A stretch of 64,000 nucleotides of DNA from NORP309 sp964352735. Lineage in GTDB: Bacteria > Pseudomonadota > Gammaproteobacteria > Xanthomonadales > Marinicellaceae. Shown piece after piece: positions 47,238 through 59,000 of the stretch. The first letter of the stretch is position 1; each line of letters opens with the position of its first letter. Below the pieces are notes generated by a model. It was not told the origin of the DNA and ran no database searches. It was given only the letters and a program-made list of their open reading frames with translations. Both the position numbers and the translations under genes were made by a program. The DNA lies in NCBI GenBank assembly GCA_964352735.1, contig CAYGTC010000002.1, forward strand, positions 62,001-126,000, in the 5' to 3' direction.

Positions 47238-47501
47238 TTATGCAGCCCCTCTTGTTCCAGCTTTTTGCATCAATACTTCTATCGTATCGCCAAACGTGTA
47301 CAGGTCTCTTTTTTCACTGTCTTCTATTTTGATTCCAAGTTTCTTTTCCAATTCGTACCATATTTCTAACATTTCCATTGAATCAATACCCAAATCACCT
47401 CCGAGATAAAAGTCCAAATCCACGCTGTCTGTACAAAAACCCGTGTTTTTAACACTATTTATTGTTTCTATAACTGTTTCAACTATTTTATTTTGGTTCA
47501 T
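47238..47501 (-). CDS. Free acyl carrier protein
   Basis: An 87-residue ACP with the attachment site in LGIDSMEMLE. It starts at ATG 47501, which has a strong purine-rich ribosome site (GGAAGGGGGAAA); the frame runs further upstream but without such a site. It sits between the oxoamine synthase and the tandem AT. Free ACPs next to oxoamine synthases deliver the acyl chain to that enzyme in bacterial sphingolipid synthesis, and that is the likely role here. Confidence 0.9.
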   Translation of the reverse strand: MNQNKIVETVIETINSVKNTGFCTDSVDLDFYLGGDLGIDSMEMLEIWYELEKKLGIKIEDSEKRDLYTFGDTIEVLMQKAGTRGAA

Positions 47502-47530
47502 AATTTCCCCCTTCCTATTAATTTTATAAT

Positions 47531-48778
47531 TTATTTTGAGATATTCATTTCTTGACAAATATGATCAATGAGATTCATACAATGATCCATTTCTTCCACT
47601 GTATGTGTTGACATTAATGACAATCGCAGTCTTTCCAAACCAGGTGGCACCATAGGATATTCCATGATATTGGCGAATATGTTGTGTTTATAAAGTGCTT
47701 TATTGATTTTGTTCACAGCACCATCTTCTTTAAAGAATACCGGCACTATGCCAGTATGACCGCGCAAAATTTCAAATCCTCGTTGCTCCATACCATTTTG
47801 TATATACTTGACATTCCAACGCAGTTTTTCAACACGCTCTGGTTCTGACTCCAATATATCAAGTGCTGCGCTGATGGCGGCAATGGTCGGTTGAGCCAAA
47901 CCTGAAGTAAAAACATAAGGGTAAGAAAAGTTTCTTAACAAGAATATGTATTCTTTACTACCAGACACAAAAGCACCTTGAGCGCCCAGGGCTTTGCTGC
48001 ATGTAGACATACGCAAATCAACCTGCCCCATGAGATCTAGATGTTCCAATGTACCTTTGCCTGTTTTTCCGACCGTACCTAACCCATGAGCATCATCCAG
48101 AATGGTGATGACGTCATTGCTTTTACAAATATCGATATACCTTTTTAGATCAATAATTTGACCATCTACTGAACGAACACCTTCAACTGTTGAGAATACT
48201 TGTGTTCCTGGCTTACTTTTTTCTTTAATGCGTTTAAATAGTATTTCAAGTTGATCCAGATTATCTGGGTCAAAACTGTAAAATGGCACATTGGTCATTT
48301 TAATTGCATTAATAACACTTGCGTGACTGTTCTTGTCATATACAATGATGTCATTTTTATTCATTAAACCGTTGACCCAGCATAGGTTTGCCATATATCC
48401 ACTGGGCAGTAATATTGCATCATCGTGCTCTGATAATTTAGCCAAGCGTTTTTCCAAGTCACTGTGTTGTTTGGTATAACCGGAAAAAGCAGGCGAACCG
48501 CCAGAACCAATACCATAATTTTCGACAGCTTCAATGACTTTATTTTTGACATAAGGGTCATTGGATAATCCAAGGTAGCTATTAGAACCAAAAACCAGAA
48601 CGTCATTAAATGCATCACTATGAAGGTCTTTGTATCTCATTTTGCTGCCAACTGGTCCTTGCCCTTGCCTGCCACTCATATAACCTTTTGAGACTTCATC
48701 CAGGTAAAAAGAATATTGTTTATTTATACGTTCTTGAAACGGCATGCGTTCAAGCTCGATCATTGCTCTTGAGTCCAT
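47531..48778 (-). CDS. Alpha-oxoamine synthase (serine palmitoyltransferase/KBL/BioF-like)
   Basis: A 415-residue PLP enzyme that joins an amino acid to an acyl thioester with loss of CO2, giving an alpha-amino ketone. Motifs: SNSYLGLSNDP at the N terminus, GSGGSPAFSGYT, the ring-stacking His in NSHASV, the DDAHGLGTVGKTG segment, and the PLP Lys 262 in STCSKALGAQGAF. Close relatives are Spt, BioF and glycine C-acetyltransferase; the gene context (free ACP, SDR, PKS) argues against biotin or threonine metabolism. The amino acid used cannot be read from the sequence. It lies 26 bases after the SDR gene. Confidence 0.92.
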   Translation of the reverse strand: MDSRAMIELERMPFQERINKQYSFYLDEVSKGYMSGRQGQGPVGSKMRYKDLHSDAFNDVLVFGSNSYLGLSNDPYVKNKVIEAVENYGIGSGGSPAFSGYTKQHSDLEKRLAKLSEHDDAILLPSGYMANLCWVNGLMNKNDIIVYDKNSHASVINAIKMTNVPFYSFDPDNLDQLEILFKRIKEKSKPGTQVFSTVEGVRSVDGQIIDLKRYIDICKSNDVITILDDAHGLGTVGKTGKGTLEHLDLMGQVDLRMSTCSKALGAQGAFVSGSKEYIFLLRNFSYPYVFTSGLAQPTIAAISAALDILESEPERVEKLRWNVKYIQNGMEQRGFEILRGHTGIVPVFFKEDGAVNKINKALYKHNIFANIMEYPMVPPGLERLRLSLMSTHTVEEMDHCMNLIDHICQEMNISK

Positions 48779-48805
48779 GAAAAATTTCCTCTTTTTAAAT
48801 ATAAA

Positions 48806-49795
48806 TTATTGAAAAAAACCGTTAGATTCATACCATGTTATTGTCTCATCTAACATTGCATCTAAATTGGATACTTGATAGTCTAATTCTCGTTGCGCTT
48901 TTTGAGAATCAAAATAATAATGGCCTCCCAAAACACGCATACGATATGGGTCAACTAAGGGTTCTTGTTTGAAAAACTTTGGAAATGTTTCGTGCAATCG
49001 AGCACTGATTTGTAGCCCAAAGTAATTTTTATTCGGCACAGTAAAGTCAGTTTGCAACTTTCTGGATATATGCTGAATAAATTCTGAAAAACTGTGATTG
49101 GCACCGCTTATAATATAACGTTCGCCAGATTTGCCTCTTGTAAACGCGTTTACATGTGCTTTTGCCGCTTGTTTTGCACTACAAAAGCTGCCCCCACCTG
49201 GTGGAATGAAAGGCACTTGATCGTATTTAACAGCCAAAACCATTCTGCCCCACTGCAGATTATGATCAAATGCACCGATCACTTCAGCTAAGTTTAAAAT
49301 GATGACTTCAAGCCCCTTTTTTTGCGCTTCAAGTAATTTTATTTCTGCCTGTAATTTTGTAATAGCATATGGGCTTTTAGAACGAAAACCTTTAAGCTCT
49401 GTCAATTCTGTTGCTTGATATGATTGATTAGGTTTACCACCAATTGTTGATGTGGTGCTGGTAAATACCATGCGCTGAACACCTGTTTTTAAAGCAGCAT
49501 TGATCACACTTTCAGTACCTTTGACATTGGTTTCAGTTAATATAGGCAAGTCCTTTTGATAACAACTGGTATTACCTGCTGTATGAATAACATAACGACA
49601 GCCTTGCATCGCTTGTTCAAGTGCCGACTCATCAGAAAGATTCCCACGAAATATTTTGACAGGAAAACTCTCTAAATATTTAATATCTGAAGTAGGCCGC
49701 ACATAGGCATGGATTTCTGCTCCCCGCTCTACAAGTTGTGAAACAATATTTAAGCCGACAAAACCATTGCCACCAGTTAAAAAAACCTTATCCAT
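48806..49795 (-). CDS. NAD-dependent epimerase/reductase, extended SDR family
   Basis: A 329-residue extended short-chain dehydrogenase. The Rossmann motif TGGNGFVG is at residue 8, TSTTSTIGG supplies the catalytic Ser/Thr region, and SPYAITK contains the Tyr-Lys pair. It resembles dihydroflavonol-reductase-like and CerR-like enzymes rather than a classical sugar epimerase. Beside an oxoamine synthase and ACP, the natural role would be reduction of the 3-keto amine to an amino alcohol, as CerR does in Caulobacter sphingolipid synthesis. The stop of the preceding PKS gene is 2 bases upstream. Confidence 0.88.
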   Translation of the reverse strand: MDKVFLTGGNGFVGLNIVSQLVERGAEIHAYVRPTSDIKYLESFPVKIFRGNLSDESALEQAMQGCRYVIHTAGNTSCYQKDLPILTETNVKGTESVINAALKTGVQRMVFTSTTSTIGGKPNQSYQATELTELKGFRSKSPYAITKLQAEIKLLEAQKKGLEVIILNLAEVIGAFDHNLQWGRMVLAVKYDQVPFIPPGGGSFCSAKQAAKAHVNAFTRGKSGERYIISGANHSFSEFIQHISRKLQTDFTVPNKNYFGLQISARLHETFPKFFKQEPLVDPYRMRVLGGHYYFDSQKAQRELDYQVSNLDAMLDETITWYESNGFFQ

Positions 49796-49797
49796 GA

Positions 49798-52700
49798 TTA
49801 CATCCCCTCTAAACGTTTAAAAGCAGTTTGAATTTTATTTTTAGGTGGTTTGAGAGTAATAGCACCAGGCATTTTATCTGTATATTGTTGAATACTTGTC
49901 AGGACCAGAATAAATTCGTCAAGCACTCTATTAAGTTCTGACTCAACCACTTTAGTATTTGCACAATTTATCGTTACTTCTATTTTCTCATCGCTATAAA
50001 TTAATGATGCAACAATGTTAAAATGCCTTTGCAGCTCTTCTGACACAGAACCATTGATGATAAGAGCCGAGTCCATATTTGTATTCATGGGTGCATTGAG
50101 CAAATCAATAACATTGGTAGCAGTATTTTCAAGATGCGAGAAAACATATCTGCTTTCCATTTGAGCTTGTAAATCAACAAGCCAAGGAAGACACTTACTT
50201 TTTACGACGGTACGACACTTATAAGGTAAAACTCTATCAGTGGTTTCATTGACTGTGCTTTTCCCATTATCAATACCTAAAGCAAAACATGGGATTTTTA
50301 CTTTTGTATTTCTGTTGAGGATTAATGCCCAAGCTGCTGCTGCAATGGTCTCAATTTCAATATGATTGTAAGATGAAAAGCTCTTTAAAGTTGATAATGA
50401 TAACCCTGTGATTTTGGCACTAGCTTTGTTATTATTTTTTGACTTTTTCGTGTTTTCTTGCTTCAGAGATTGACATAAAATCGTCTCTTGTTCAGCAAAT
50501 TGTTTTGTCCAATAATCACTAAAATACTTTTCACGATTTTTGTCGCCACTGATAATAGGCTGTTTTTCAAATTTCTGCAGTATTTCACTCTTATCAGTTA
50601 CAAACCAACGTGCATTTTTAGAAACTTTTAATTCGTTTTTGTTTTGGTTTAAGATAGATAAACTGAGATTTTTCTTTTTTTCTATTGATTTGATTTCATC
50701 TAACACATTATGAATTGCACAATCCACATGTTTAAATGGATAAACTGGAAGACTCATTTTGGCAGGAAAAGTATTTTGGTACATTGATTTCCAATTGATC
50801 ATCATGCGATTAACCCACAGACTTGCTAATTCATGCCATTGCTTAGATTCATATAAACTTTGATAAAGTTTCTGACTGTCTAAGCGATTCAGTAATTCAA
50901 TAACATCTGTGCTTGATTTTGATTGATAATTCAAAACAATGTTATCATTTTCTGCTTCAGGTGATTCTATAAAGGCATTCATCAATTCAAGCAAATGTGT
51001 CACAGAAGATGCGATGAATGCAACACGCTGAGAAAACTCTTTTCTACCACATTGTGTTGAATAACAAACCGAACCAAAAGAATGGGTGTTGCTTACTTTA
51101 TTTGTCTCATTTGAGAAATAATGGATATGATCTTTTATCAACAATTCTACTTGCTCTTTTGTTTTGGCTGAGAAAAGCACAACAGGTATTTCAGTAGGGC
51201 TAAATGCTTTTTCTGCTTTATCAGTAAAAGATTCAATGATAGCGAAGCCATTGGAACCTCCCATACCAAATGAATTAATTCCGGCAACAAGAGTTCCAGT
51301 GGTATTTTTTTTCCAATCGATCAGCTGTTTATTCAAAGTCAATGGTGTATTATCCAAATCTATGGCATCACATACCTGATTTAAATTTGCACAGGGAGCA
51401 ACGGCCTGATTTTTCATACTCAATAAGACTTTGATGAGAGAACAAACTCCCGATGCTGCCTCCATGTGACCAAGATTGGCTTTTGTTCCTATGTGAAGAT
51501 TTTTAATACCATTTTTATTTGCAAAATTTTCTATTGCTCTGAGTTCTATCGGATCACCAAGTGCAGTGGCAGTACCATGCGTCTCAACATAATTCAGAAA
51601 CTTGGCATCCAAGCCCGACTTATCCAAGCATTGCTGCATAGTGTTTTCAAGGACTTTGATATTGGGAATAAACTGACCTGCACCTACCCCAGAATGGCTT
51701 ATTGAGGTTGCCTTGATAATCCCATGAATATTATCTGATGCATTTATCGCTTCGCTTTCTTGCTTAATAATAACGACACCCACCCCTTCACTTGGAATCA
51801 ACCCATCAGCATTGGCATCAAATGTTTTCTCCTCATCTTTAGTAGAGAGTACTTTCATATCTTGCATCATCAGGTATTTTTGAGGATGCAAACTTAAATT
51901 TACCCCAGCAACAATAGCAACTTTACAATCACCTGTTTGAATGGATTTACAAGCCATATGTAAAGCTGTCATCGATGATGAACATGCCGTTTTAATAGTT
52001 AAACTTGGACCATGAACATCCAATAAAAATGAAATACGATTAGACAGTTCACTGTCAACAGAACCAGGACCAACATATGTGTTATCCTGTAATAATAGAT
52101 CTTCACTGATATTGCTGTGGTCATTATTCATGGCACCCACAAACACACCAACATCATTTTTAGGTAATGATTCTTTGGTGTAAACAGAGTCTTCTATTGC
52201 ATGCCAAACGGTTTCCAAAAGAATGCTCAGTTGTGGATCCATCTTGCTGGCATCAAGATGTGATAAACCGAAGAATTCATGGTCAAAACCATCAACATTG
52301 TTAAGAAAACCACCATATGCTTTCTTTACTAATTGCAGATGCTTTTTTTTACCTGTCTGATACTTTGACCAGCGTTCTTCTGAAAGTGGGCGTATGCAAT
52401 TGTATCCAGTGGCCAGTTTATCCCAAAAATCGTTTAAATTTTTTGACTCGGGAAAACGACCGGCCATACCAATAATGGCAATGGATTGGTCTCTTTCTTT
52501 ACTGGTTTCATCAAACTCATTAACGTGTTGTGAAGCTCCTTTCTGGAACAAATGTGCAATGGAAACAACACCGCTTTCAGGAATTTGACCCATATCATTT
52601 TTTGCTAGTGAGACAACATTTTCTGTCGTATCTTTTCTAGTGTTTTGTAAAATTTTAGAATCATCAATTGCCACAGAATTTTGCTCTGTTGAAAAATCAA

Positions 52701-53013
52701 GTTTTTCAGATAATTCTTTAAATTTATTTTCATGCATATATTTTGATAATTTTTCTACCGAATCTTGCTCAAACAAAATAGTTTTAGGCAGGCCATTTAC
52801 CTGATCAGCGATTTGACTCTGCAACTCCATGAGTTGGACTGAGTCCATTCCAAAGCTCTCAAAAGTATCGTTATCTTTGATACGATTGGGTGTCAGCTTC
52901 GTTACATCAGTAATAAAGCTTTTTACAAACTTTTTAATAACAGCCAAATCACTATCACCATTCGACATAATTTGATTAGCGTAAACTTGTTTCTCTTTAA
53001 TTTGTTTTTTCAT
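49798..53013 (-). CDS. PKS with ACP-KS and a C-terminal half condensation domain
   Basis: A 1071-residue protein. An ACP (Ser 58 in GMDSVQLM) opens the protein and completes the DH-KR of the preceding PKS. Then a ketosynthase (about 170-600) with Cys 344 in TACSSS and both His motifs (VETHGTATALGDP, NLGHMEAAS) intact. There is no AT, DH, KR or second ACP after it. Residues about 820-1060 (YFSDYWTKQF; AAAAWALILNRNTKVK) resemble the C-terminal lobe of an NRPS condensation domain, but the HHxxxDG lobe is missing. The start overlaps the preceding stop by four bases (ATGA). The absent ACP after the KS means the chain must pass to another carrier, perhaps the free ACP. Confidence 0.9.
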   Translation of the reverse strand: MKKQIKEKQVYANQIMSNGDSDLAVIKKFVKSFITDVTKLTPNRIKDNDTFESFGMDSVQLMELQSQIADQVNGLPKTILFEQDSVEKLSKYMHENKFKELSEKLDFSTEQNSVAIDDSKILQNTRKDTTENVVSLAKNDMGQIPESGVVSIAHLFQKGASQHVNEFDETSKERDQSIAIIGMAGRFPESKNLNDFWDKLATGYNCIRPLSEERWSKYQTGKKKHLQLVKKAYGGFLNNVDGFDHEFFGLSHLDASKMDPQLSILLETVWHAIEDSVYTKESLPKNDVGVFVGAMNNDHSNISEDLLLQDNTYVGPGSVDSELSNRISFLLDVHGPSLTIKTACSSSMTALHMACKSIQTGDCKVAIVAGVNLSLHPQKYLMMQDMKVLSTKDEEKTFDANADGLIPSEGVGVVIIKQESEAINASDNIHGIIKATSISHSGVGAGQFIPNIKVLENTMQQCLDKSGLDAKFLNYVETHGTATALGDPIELRAIENFANKNGIKNLHIGTKANLGHMEAASGVCSLIKVLLSMKNQAVAPCANLNQVCDAIDLDNTPLTLNKQLIDWKKNTTGTLVAGINSFGMGGSNGFAIIESFTDKAEKAFSPTEIPVVLFSAKTKEQVELLIKDHIHYFSNETNKVSNTHSFGSVCYSTQCGRKEFSQRVAFIASSVTHLLELMNAFIESPEAENDNIVLNYQSKSSTDVIELLNRLDSQKLYQSLYESKQWHELASLWVNRMMINWKSMYQNTFPAKMSLPVYPFKHVDCAIHNVLDEIKSIEKKKNLSLSILNQNKNELKVSKNARWFVTDKSEILQKFEKQPIISGDKNREKYFSDYWTKQFAEQETILCQSLKQENTKKSKNNNKASAKITGLSLSTLKSFSSYNHIEIETIAAAAWALILNRNTKVKIPCFALGIDNGKSTVNETTDRVLPYKCRTVVKSKCLPWLVDLQAQMESRYVFSHLENTATNVIDLLNAPMNTNMDSALIINGSVSEELQRHFNIVASLIYSDEKIEVTINCANTKVVESELNRVLDEFILVLTSIQQYTDKMPGAITLKPPKNKIQTAFKRLEGM

Positions 53014-56000
53014 AATTGCTGTCCTTTTCGTAATGTTCTTTGACTTGGGGGAATCTGTTTTTCTTCAACTTGATTTTTTACTAATACAGTCTTTTTCATG
53101 TCATTAGATACTTTTTCTATCGCACTCACGTTGAAATTATCATGTGCAACTGAGAATTTTTGCATAATGCGACTCTTCTGCCCATATACTACAAATATCT
53201 GATGCGTATTCTTAGCTAAAGCATATTCGAATGCCTCTATGCCTTTGTCCTCAGGCATAGGCGCCATTCCTGAAAAACGCATGGCAGCAATTTCACTGTC
53301 TGGCATTGTCAATCCACCACTGTTCCATAAAGGCCAATTGATTGACTGCATAACTCCATTATGGCGTTGTTTATAGTACAGAGCATACTCATCCATAAAT
53401 CGATTACTGGCCGCATAATTACCGCTACCTAGGTCACCAAGTTGTGAAGAAACTGAGGAAAAATTAATGATAAAATCAAGGTTGTATTGATGTGCTTCAG
53501 TAGTCAAATATATTAACCCATGAATTTTTGCACTAAGACCCAGTGAAAATTCATCACTATTTAATTCCAACACCGAAGTTTCTGTGGCCTGACCTGCAGC
53601 ATGAATAAGCCCATTAATTTCACCATAGGTAGCTTTCACCTGTGCAAATAACTCTCGCACGGAGCTGTGATCGGATATATCCACATTCTTATGTTCAACA
53701 GTGTGAATTGGTGATTTCATCTGTAATTTTTGTATGAGTTTATCAATATTTTTTTGCTGAGAACCAGAAGGTTTGGAACGAGAAACCAATATCAAGTTAC
53801 ATTTATAATGCGTTACTAAATATTCAGCTATGACAAGCCCAATTTTCCCCAAACCACCAGTAATGATGTAAGTATTATTTTCTTTAAATGATTGTGTGGC
53901 AGTTTTCTCATCTGGATGTTGACTTAAAGTCAACAATCGTTCTTGCAAACCTTGTTGAGATGTGAGCAAACGAAACTCTCTGCCATTCATTCGTTTGAGC
54001 CTTAAAATGTCCTTCAATATATTTAAATGGCCCTTTTCATTGTTATCTGATATTGAAAGAGAACACATTTGTATTTTATGATTGATAGCCACCATAGAGT
54101 TAGCGAAGCCTACCATCGCAGCTTTGAATGGGTTTCTTTGCTTGTCTTGCATTTGATTAACGTCTAAAAAACGAATGTCAATATCAGAATAATATTGATT
54201 GATTTGTCTGAAAAGAAAGTAAATTAAATGTAGAGAACAATCCAACTCATATTGAATATCACTCTCAAGTTCACTATTATTTGAGCCTAAGGAGTCTAAA
54301 ATTACATTTTTTGTATTAAGAAGGTTGATAACATGTGACAGTTTAAACTGGCGTTTATCAAGAGATTCAAAAAGGCGTTGGTAATCTTGTTGATGATCAA
54401 GTCTTATTGTGTAGTGGTTATTTGATAATTCAGAGTATCCTTTTCCGGGAGTGACCCATATTTGTTTATCCTGCGAACAAAGAGGGTGATATATTGATTT
54501 TTGTTTTTCTTCATTTGCAAAACCCAGTAACCCGACAACATCAGCTGTTTGATCTGAGTTAACCTTAGCTGTTTTCCAATCATATTCAAAATAATTCAGA
54601 CTATCTTTATCATCAGGTTTTGATAGGCTTCTTGCTGTAATTTGATTGATTTTAACAAGAATATTGCCTTGTAAGTCTGCAATAACAAGATCATAACTTG
54701 CTGTTGAAGACACACTGCTATCGGTATTTTGCTGATTATCATCTGATATTGTCGCATGAACATAGCATTCGGCAGTAATCGGTGCAAAGATTTCAATTTC
54801 GCCCAATGAAAATGGAACCATTGGTGACGAATGATCCTGTTGACCCAGCGTCAAACAAGTACGAATCGCACCATCCATTAAGCATGGGTGTAACACATAT
54901 TGTTGTCTGTCTGATTGTAAAAACTCAGGTAATTTGAGCTTAGCCAAAGTGCTGTTATCCTGGCATATGCGCCATTCAGTGACCTGATAAGCGGGCCCAT
55001 AGTAGAAGCCCATTGAATGAAATTTTTGATAGATTTCGAGTAAGTTTTCTTTTAATCCACCTTGTCTTTTGATGCTTTCAATATCAATTGTTTGAATCCC
55101 TTTGGGAGCAAGGCTGTATGAAAAATCAACATCTCCAGAACTGTATAACTTGGTGTCATTTTCCATGTCAATCACTTTATATTCCATACCATGGCCTTTT
55201 TGTGACAGTACGACTTTAATTTTTCGGGCTTTATCATCTACCTGAATAGGAGCTAGCCACATCACATCCCTTATTTTATAAACATCATAATCACTTGGAA
55301 CAGACATACTTGCTGCAGCATGAGCCATTTCAAGATAGGCAACTCCTGGTAATATTTTCTGTGCTCCATCATTTTCAACTTGATGATCATTCAAATAAAA
55401 TTCTTTTCCAGTAAATATCTTAGTGAAACTTTGATGCTGTATTGTAGAAATATTGGCATCCAATAACGGGTGTATGGACGATATAATAGATGAGACATTA
55501 CTCTGTGAAGCTTCATCCACCCAGAATCTTTCAGTAAATAAAGGTTGTGAAGGGAAGCTCATGCGATTGGGTATGTGACCATTAAAAATCTGATCCAGAT
55601 ATTGATGCCATTCTATGTCCATAGAAGAAACCCAAGCGTTTGCCAAGGCATCCATACGTCCTGGTTTGAGTAATGAAGATAAAAGAACTGCTCTGGTTTC
55701 TTTATCTACGATGTTGTATAAACCACTGTTCTTGTTATATGTTCCAACATATAAGCCATTAATCGTATCACTTTGCAGGTATGCCTTTAAGGCCTTTGTT
55801 AATTCTTCAACTGTTGAATATATGATTGCCAAACGTTGTGTTTGATGAACTCGACCAAACAGACTTGAACAAGATAACTGTCTTAAAAAAGTTGTCTCAT
55901 GGGCTTGACTATTGAATGATTTTTCAATAATAAAACGATTAACCCTTTCAACATAGCCTTTTAATCGCTGTTTAGTGTCAGCAGAAAGCACAAACACAAA

Positions 56001-59000
56001 GGATTCTTTAATGTCATTGAGTTGGTTTATTTGCTTCTGCGGTTCTGCATTTTTTTGAATAAATTCTTCAATCAATAAGTGCGAGTTTGATCCTCCAGCA
56101 CCAAATGAACTTAACCCCGCACGACGAGGCAGTTCATTGCCTGATTCATCCGTTCTTCTTCTCCACTCACAAGCTTTTTGAGGCACATTAAATCTGTTCT
56201 TATCCATTGTCAGATTGGGGTTGAGCTGTTTGGAATGTAATGAAGGCGCTATCATGCCATTTTTCATCTGTAATAGAATTTTAGTCAATCCTGCGATGCC
56301 AGCGGCTGATTCCAAATGGCCAATATTGCTTTTCACTGAGCCAATGAAACAAGGCTCTTTACGATTATCCTGTTCACTTGCAACAAAGGCTTTTGTTAAA
56401 CCTGAAACTTCTATCGGATCGCCTAAAGAAGTGCCTGTGCCATGGGCCTCAACATATTGAATACTGTCGGCAGACCAACCGGCTTGTTTGATTGCTTTGC
56501 TGATAACCTGACTTTGTTGTCTTTGGTTCGGCACAGTAAAACCACTTGTTTTGCCGCCGTGATTTATAGCTGAACCTTTTACCACTGCATAAATATTATC
56601 GCCGTCAGCAATGGCCTTTTGTAAAGGTTTAAGTAATACTGAACCAACGCCCTCACCCGGAACATAACCACTACCACCTTCCCCAAAAGCTCTACAACGA
56701 CCATCATCTGAGAGAAACTGTTGTTGACAAAGCTGCTGATATTTTGTGACATGTGATGTAATGTTTACACCACCAGCTATGGCATATTCACAATCTCCTG
56801 ATCGAATACTCTGACAGGCTGTATGGATAGCCGACAAAGAAGAAGAACACATAGAATCCATGGCTAAAGATGGTCCATGAAAATCAAAGAAATAAGAAAC
56901 TCGATTGGCAATTGAAGAAAACGAAGCTGTGGGCCTACCAAATTTTTCCTGCTGTTGTGAGACCTGAATTAATTCATAGTGGCCCCACATAACACCTACA
57001 AACACACCAACACTGGAATCTTGTAAGCTGTTTTTTGAATAAGAGGCATCTTCCAAACATTGCCAGGCAGTTTGCAAAAACAGTCTTTCCTGAGGATCCA
57101 GTAGTTCTGCTTCTCGACGAGTCATCTTAAAGAAATCTGCATCAAACTGATCTACATCATCTAAAAAACCGCCCCATTTGCTATACACCTTCCCTTTGGC
57201 AGTACGATTTGGATCGAAATATTTGGCATGTTGCCAACGTTCAACTGGAATTTCTCGTATACAGTCCCGTGCTTCAATTAAGTTCTTCCAAAAATCATCG
57301 AGGTTATCTGCCAGCGGATAACGTCCACTCAAGCCAATAATAGCAATATCCTCATTGTTTTGAGTTTGAATTCTTTTATTTAAACGATTGCCACCAGTAG
57401 CCAATAAGTTAGCCAATAACTTCCTATTCGAATGAATTCTTTCTATATTTGGAAGCTGTTGTATTGCAGCGCTAACTGCAGCCGGCTTTGCTGCATCTAT
57501 AGAATGCTTACTTTCAATTGTATTATTAAGTTTTTCAAGCGCATCAAAATCAATACTGTGGGTTTCAATCATATAAGACGCCAGTTCATTTATATGATGT
57601 ATGTGCATGGCAGATGAACCTAAAGATATATTCAACTCTACACGCAGTTTATGGCTTAACTTTAATTGTTGAATATCATCTAGAAATATATCTTTTGTAT
57701 TTTTTTCATGACTCAAATCAGTGCCTAAAATAGTCGAGATACAATTTGAAAGGTACAACTCCATTGCATTCAAATCATCATGAACAACAGCATTTGTGTC
57801 TTTATTCTGTAGATTATTTTTTGCTATTGCTGATTGGTTGTGGTTGTCAGTTTTAACCAATGTAACTGCCTGAGTTGCATAATTTTCGGCCAAGTAATCA
57901 GCAACTTCACCAATGGTCGCATATTCATAAAATAATGTTTTGGAAATCTCTTCATCAAAGGTCTCTGTCAACTTTTCATTAATGGTATGCATCATAACTG
58001 AGTCAATGCCATAACTCTCAACCGATTCTGATTCATTGATATCCTGAATTGCAATCTTTGTTTGTTCTGACAATAAAGATTTCAAATGATTTAATACAGC
58101 GATTCCAGTATTCTCATTATTTAAATTAGAAACTGTCGAGTTTATTGCCTCAGTTTGCCTAGGTTCAATGTCTTTTTTAATTTGAGCATTAGATCGCGTT
58201 ACATGTTCAGTTAAAAAGCCTTCTACTTTTTGAGTTGCAAAGTATTCCAAGTAAAGTAAAACTCTACCACGTTGATCCAGTAGATATATATCAAACTCAT
58301 CTCTACCTGAAACTTCACGTCGTGAGTTGACTTTTTCTACATACACATGAATGTTATTTTCTAATGGTCGTAGTATTTGCAATCGACTCAAATCTACAGG
58401 CAATGCCGTAGCAGCGGGTACTATGTTGTTAAACCCTATAGCTGTACTGGTACGCAAAGCAGCATCTAAAATTACGGGATTGAGCACAAAATTTGAACAT
58501 GGTTCAATTGCAGCTTGAGGAAGCTCTAATTGCGATAGGGCATAATGTTCTTTAAAAAATGTTTCCTTGAAAGGCTGAAAAGTTTCACCAAATTTGAATC
58601 CCATTTTTTCAAATTTTTCATTCAATTGTAAATTAGATATCGAACTTGCACTGCGTCTAAGCTCAGCAATGTCAAATTGTTTGTTACGCATCTCTTTTGA
58701 GTCCAGACGGTTTTCGATCATATTCAAGCCTGAAACTTCGGTGATCTTTGATGCCTGTATTAGACCAAAGGCACCTTTACAATAAACCTGTCTAACTGTA
58801 TCTTGCTCCTGAGTGATCTCAAAGATATAACCATAAGAATCTTCAGATATTTCAAGAACAAAATCATTGATATTTTCACCACTGTTAACAACAATCGGTT
58901 TTAGCCATTGAATGTCATAGATAGATTCAATTTTAGCATCAGGCAAAGCATCCGAAATGGCTTGGTAAGCCATTTCCAGGTAGACCACCGCGGGTACAAT

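Noticed and set aside
47502..47558. N-terminal extension of the free ACP overlapping the oxoamine synthase
   Set aside because: The ATG at 47501 has a very strong ribosome site and gives a normal ACP length.
48806..49795. Sugar nucleotide epimerase
   Set aside because: No other sugar genes are present, and the sequence and neighbours fit a reductase acting on the oxoamine product better.
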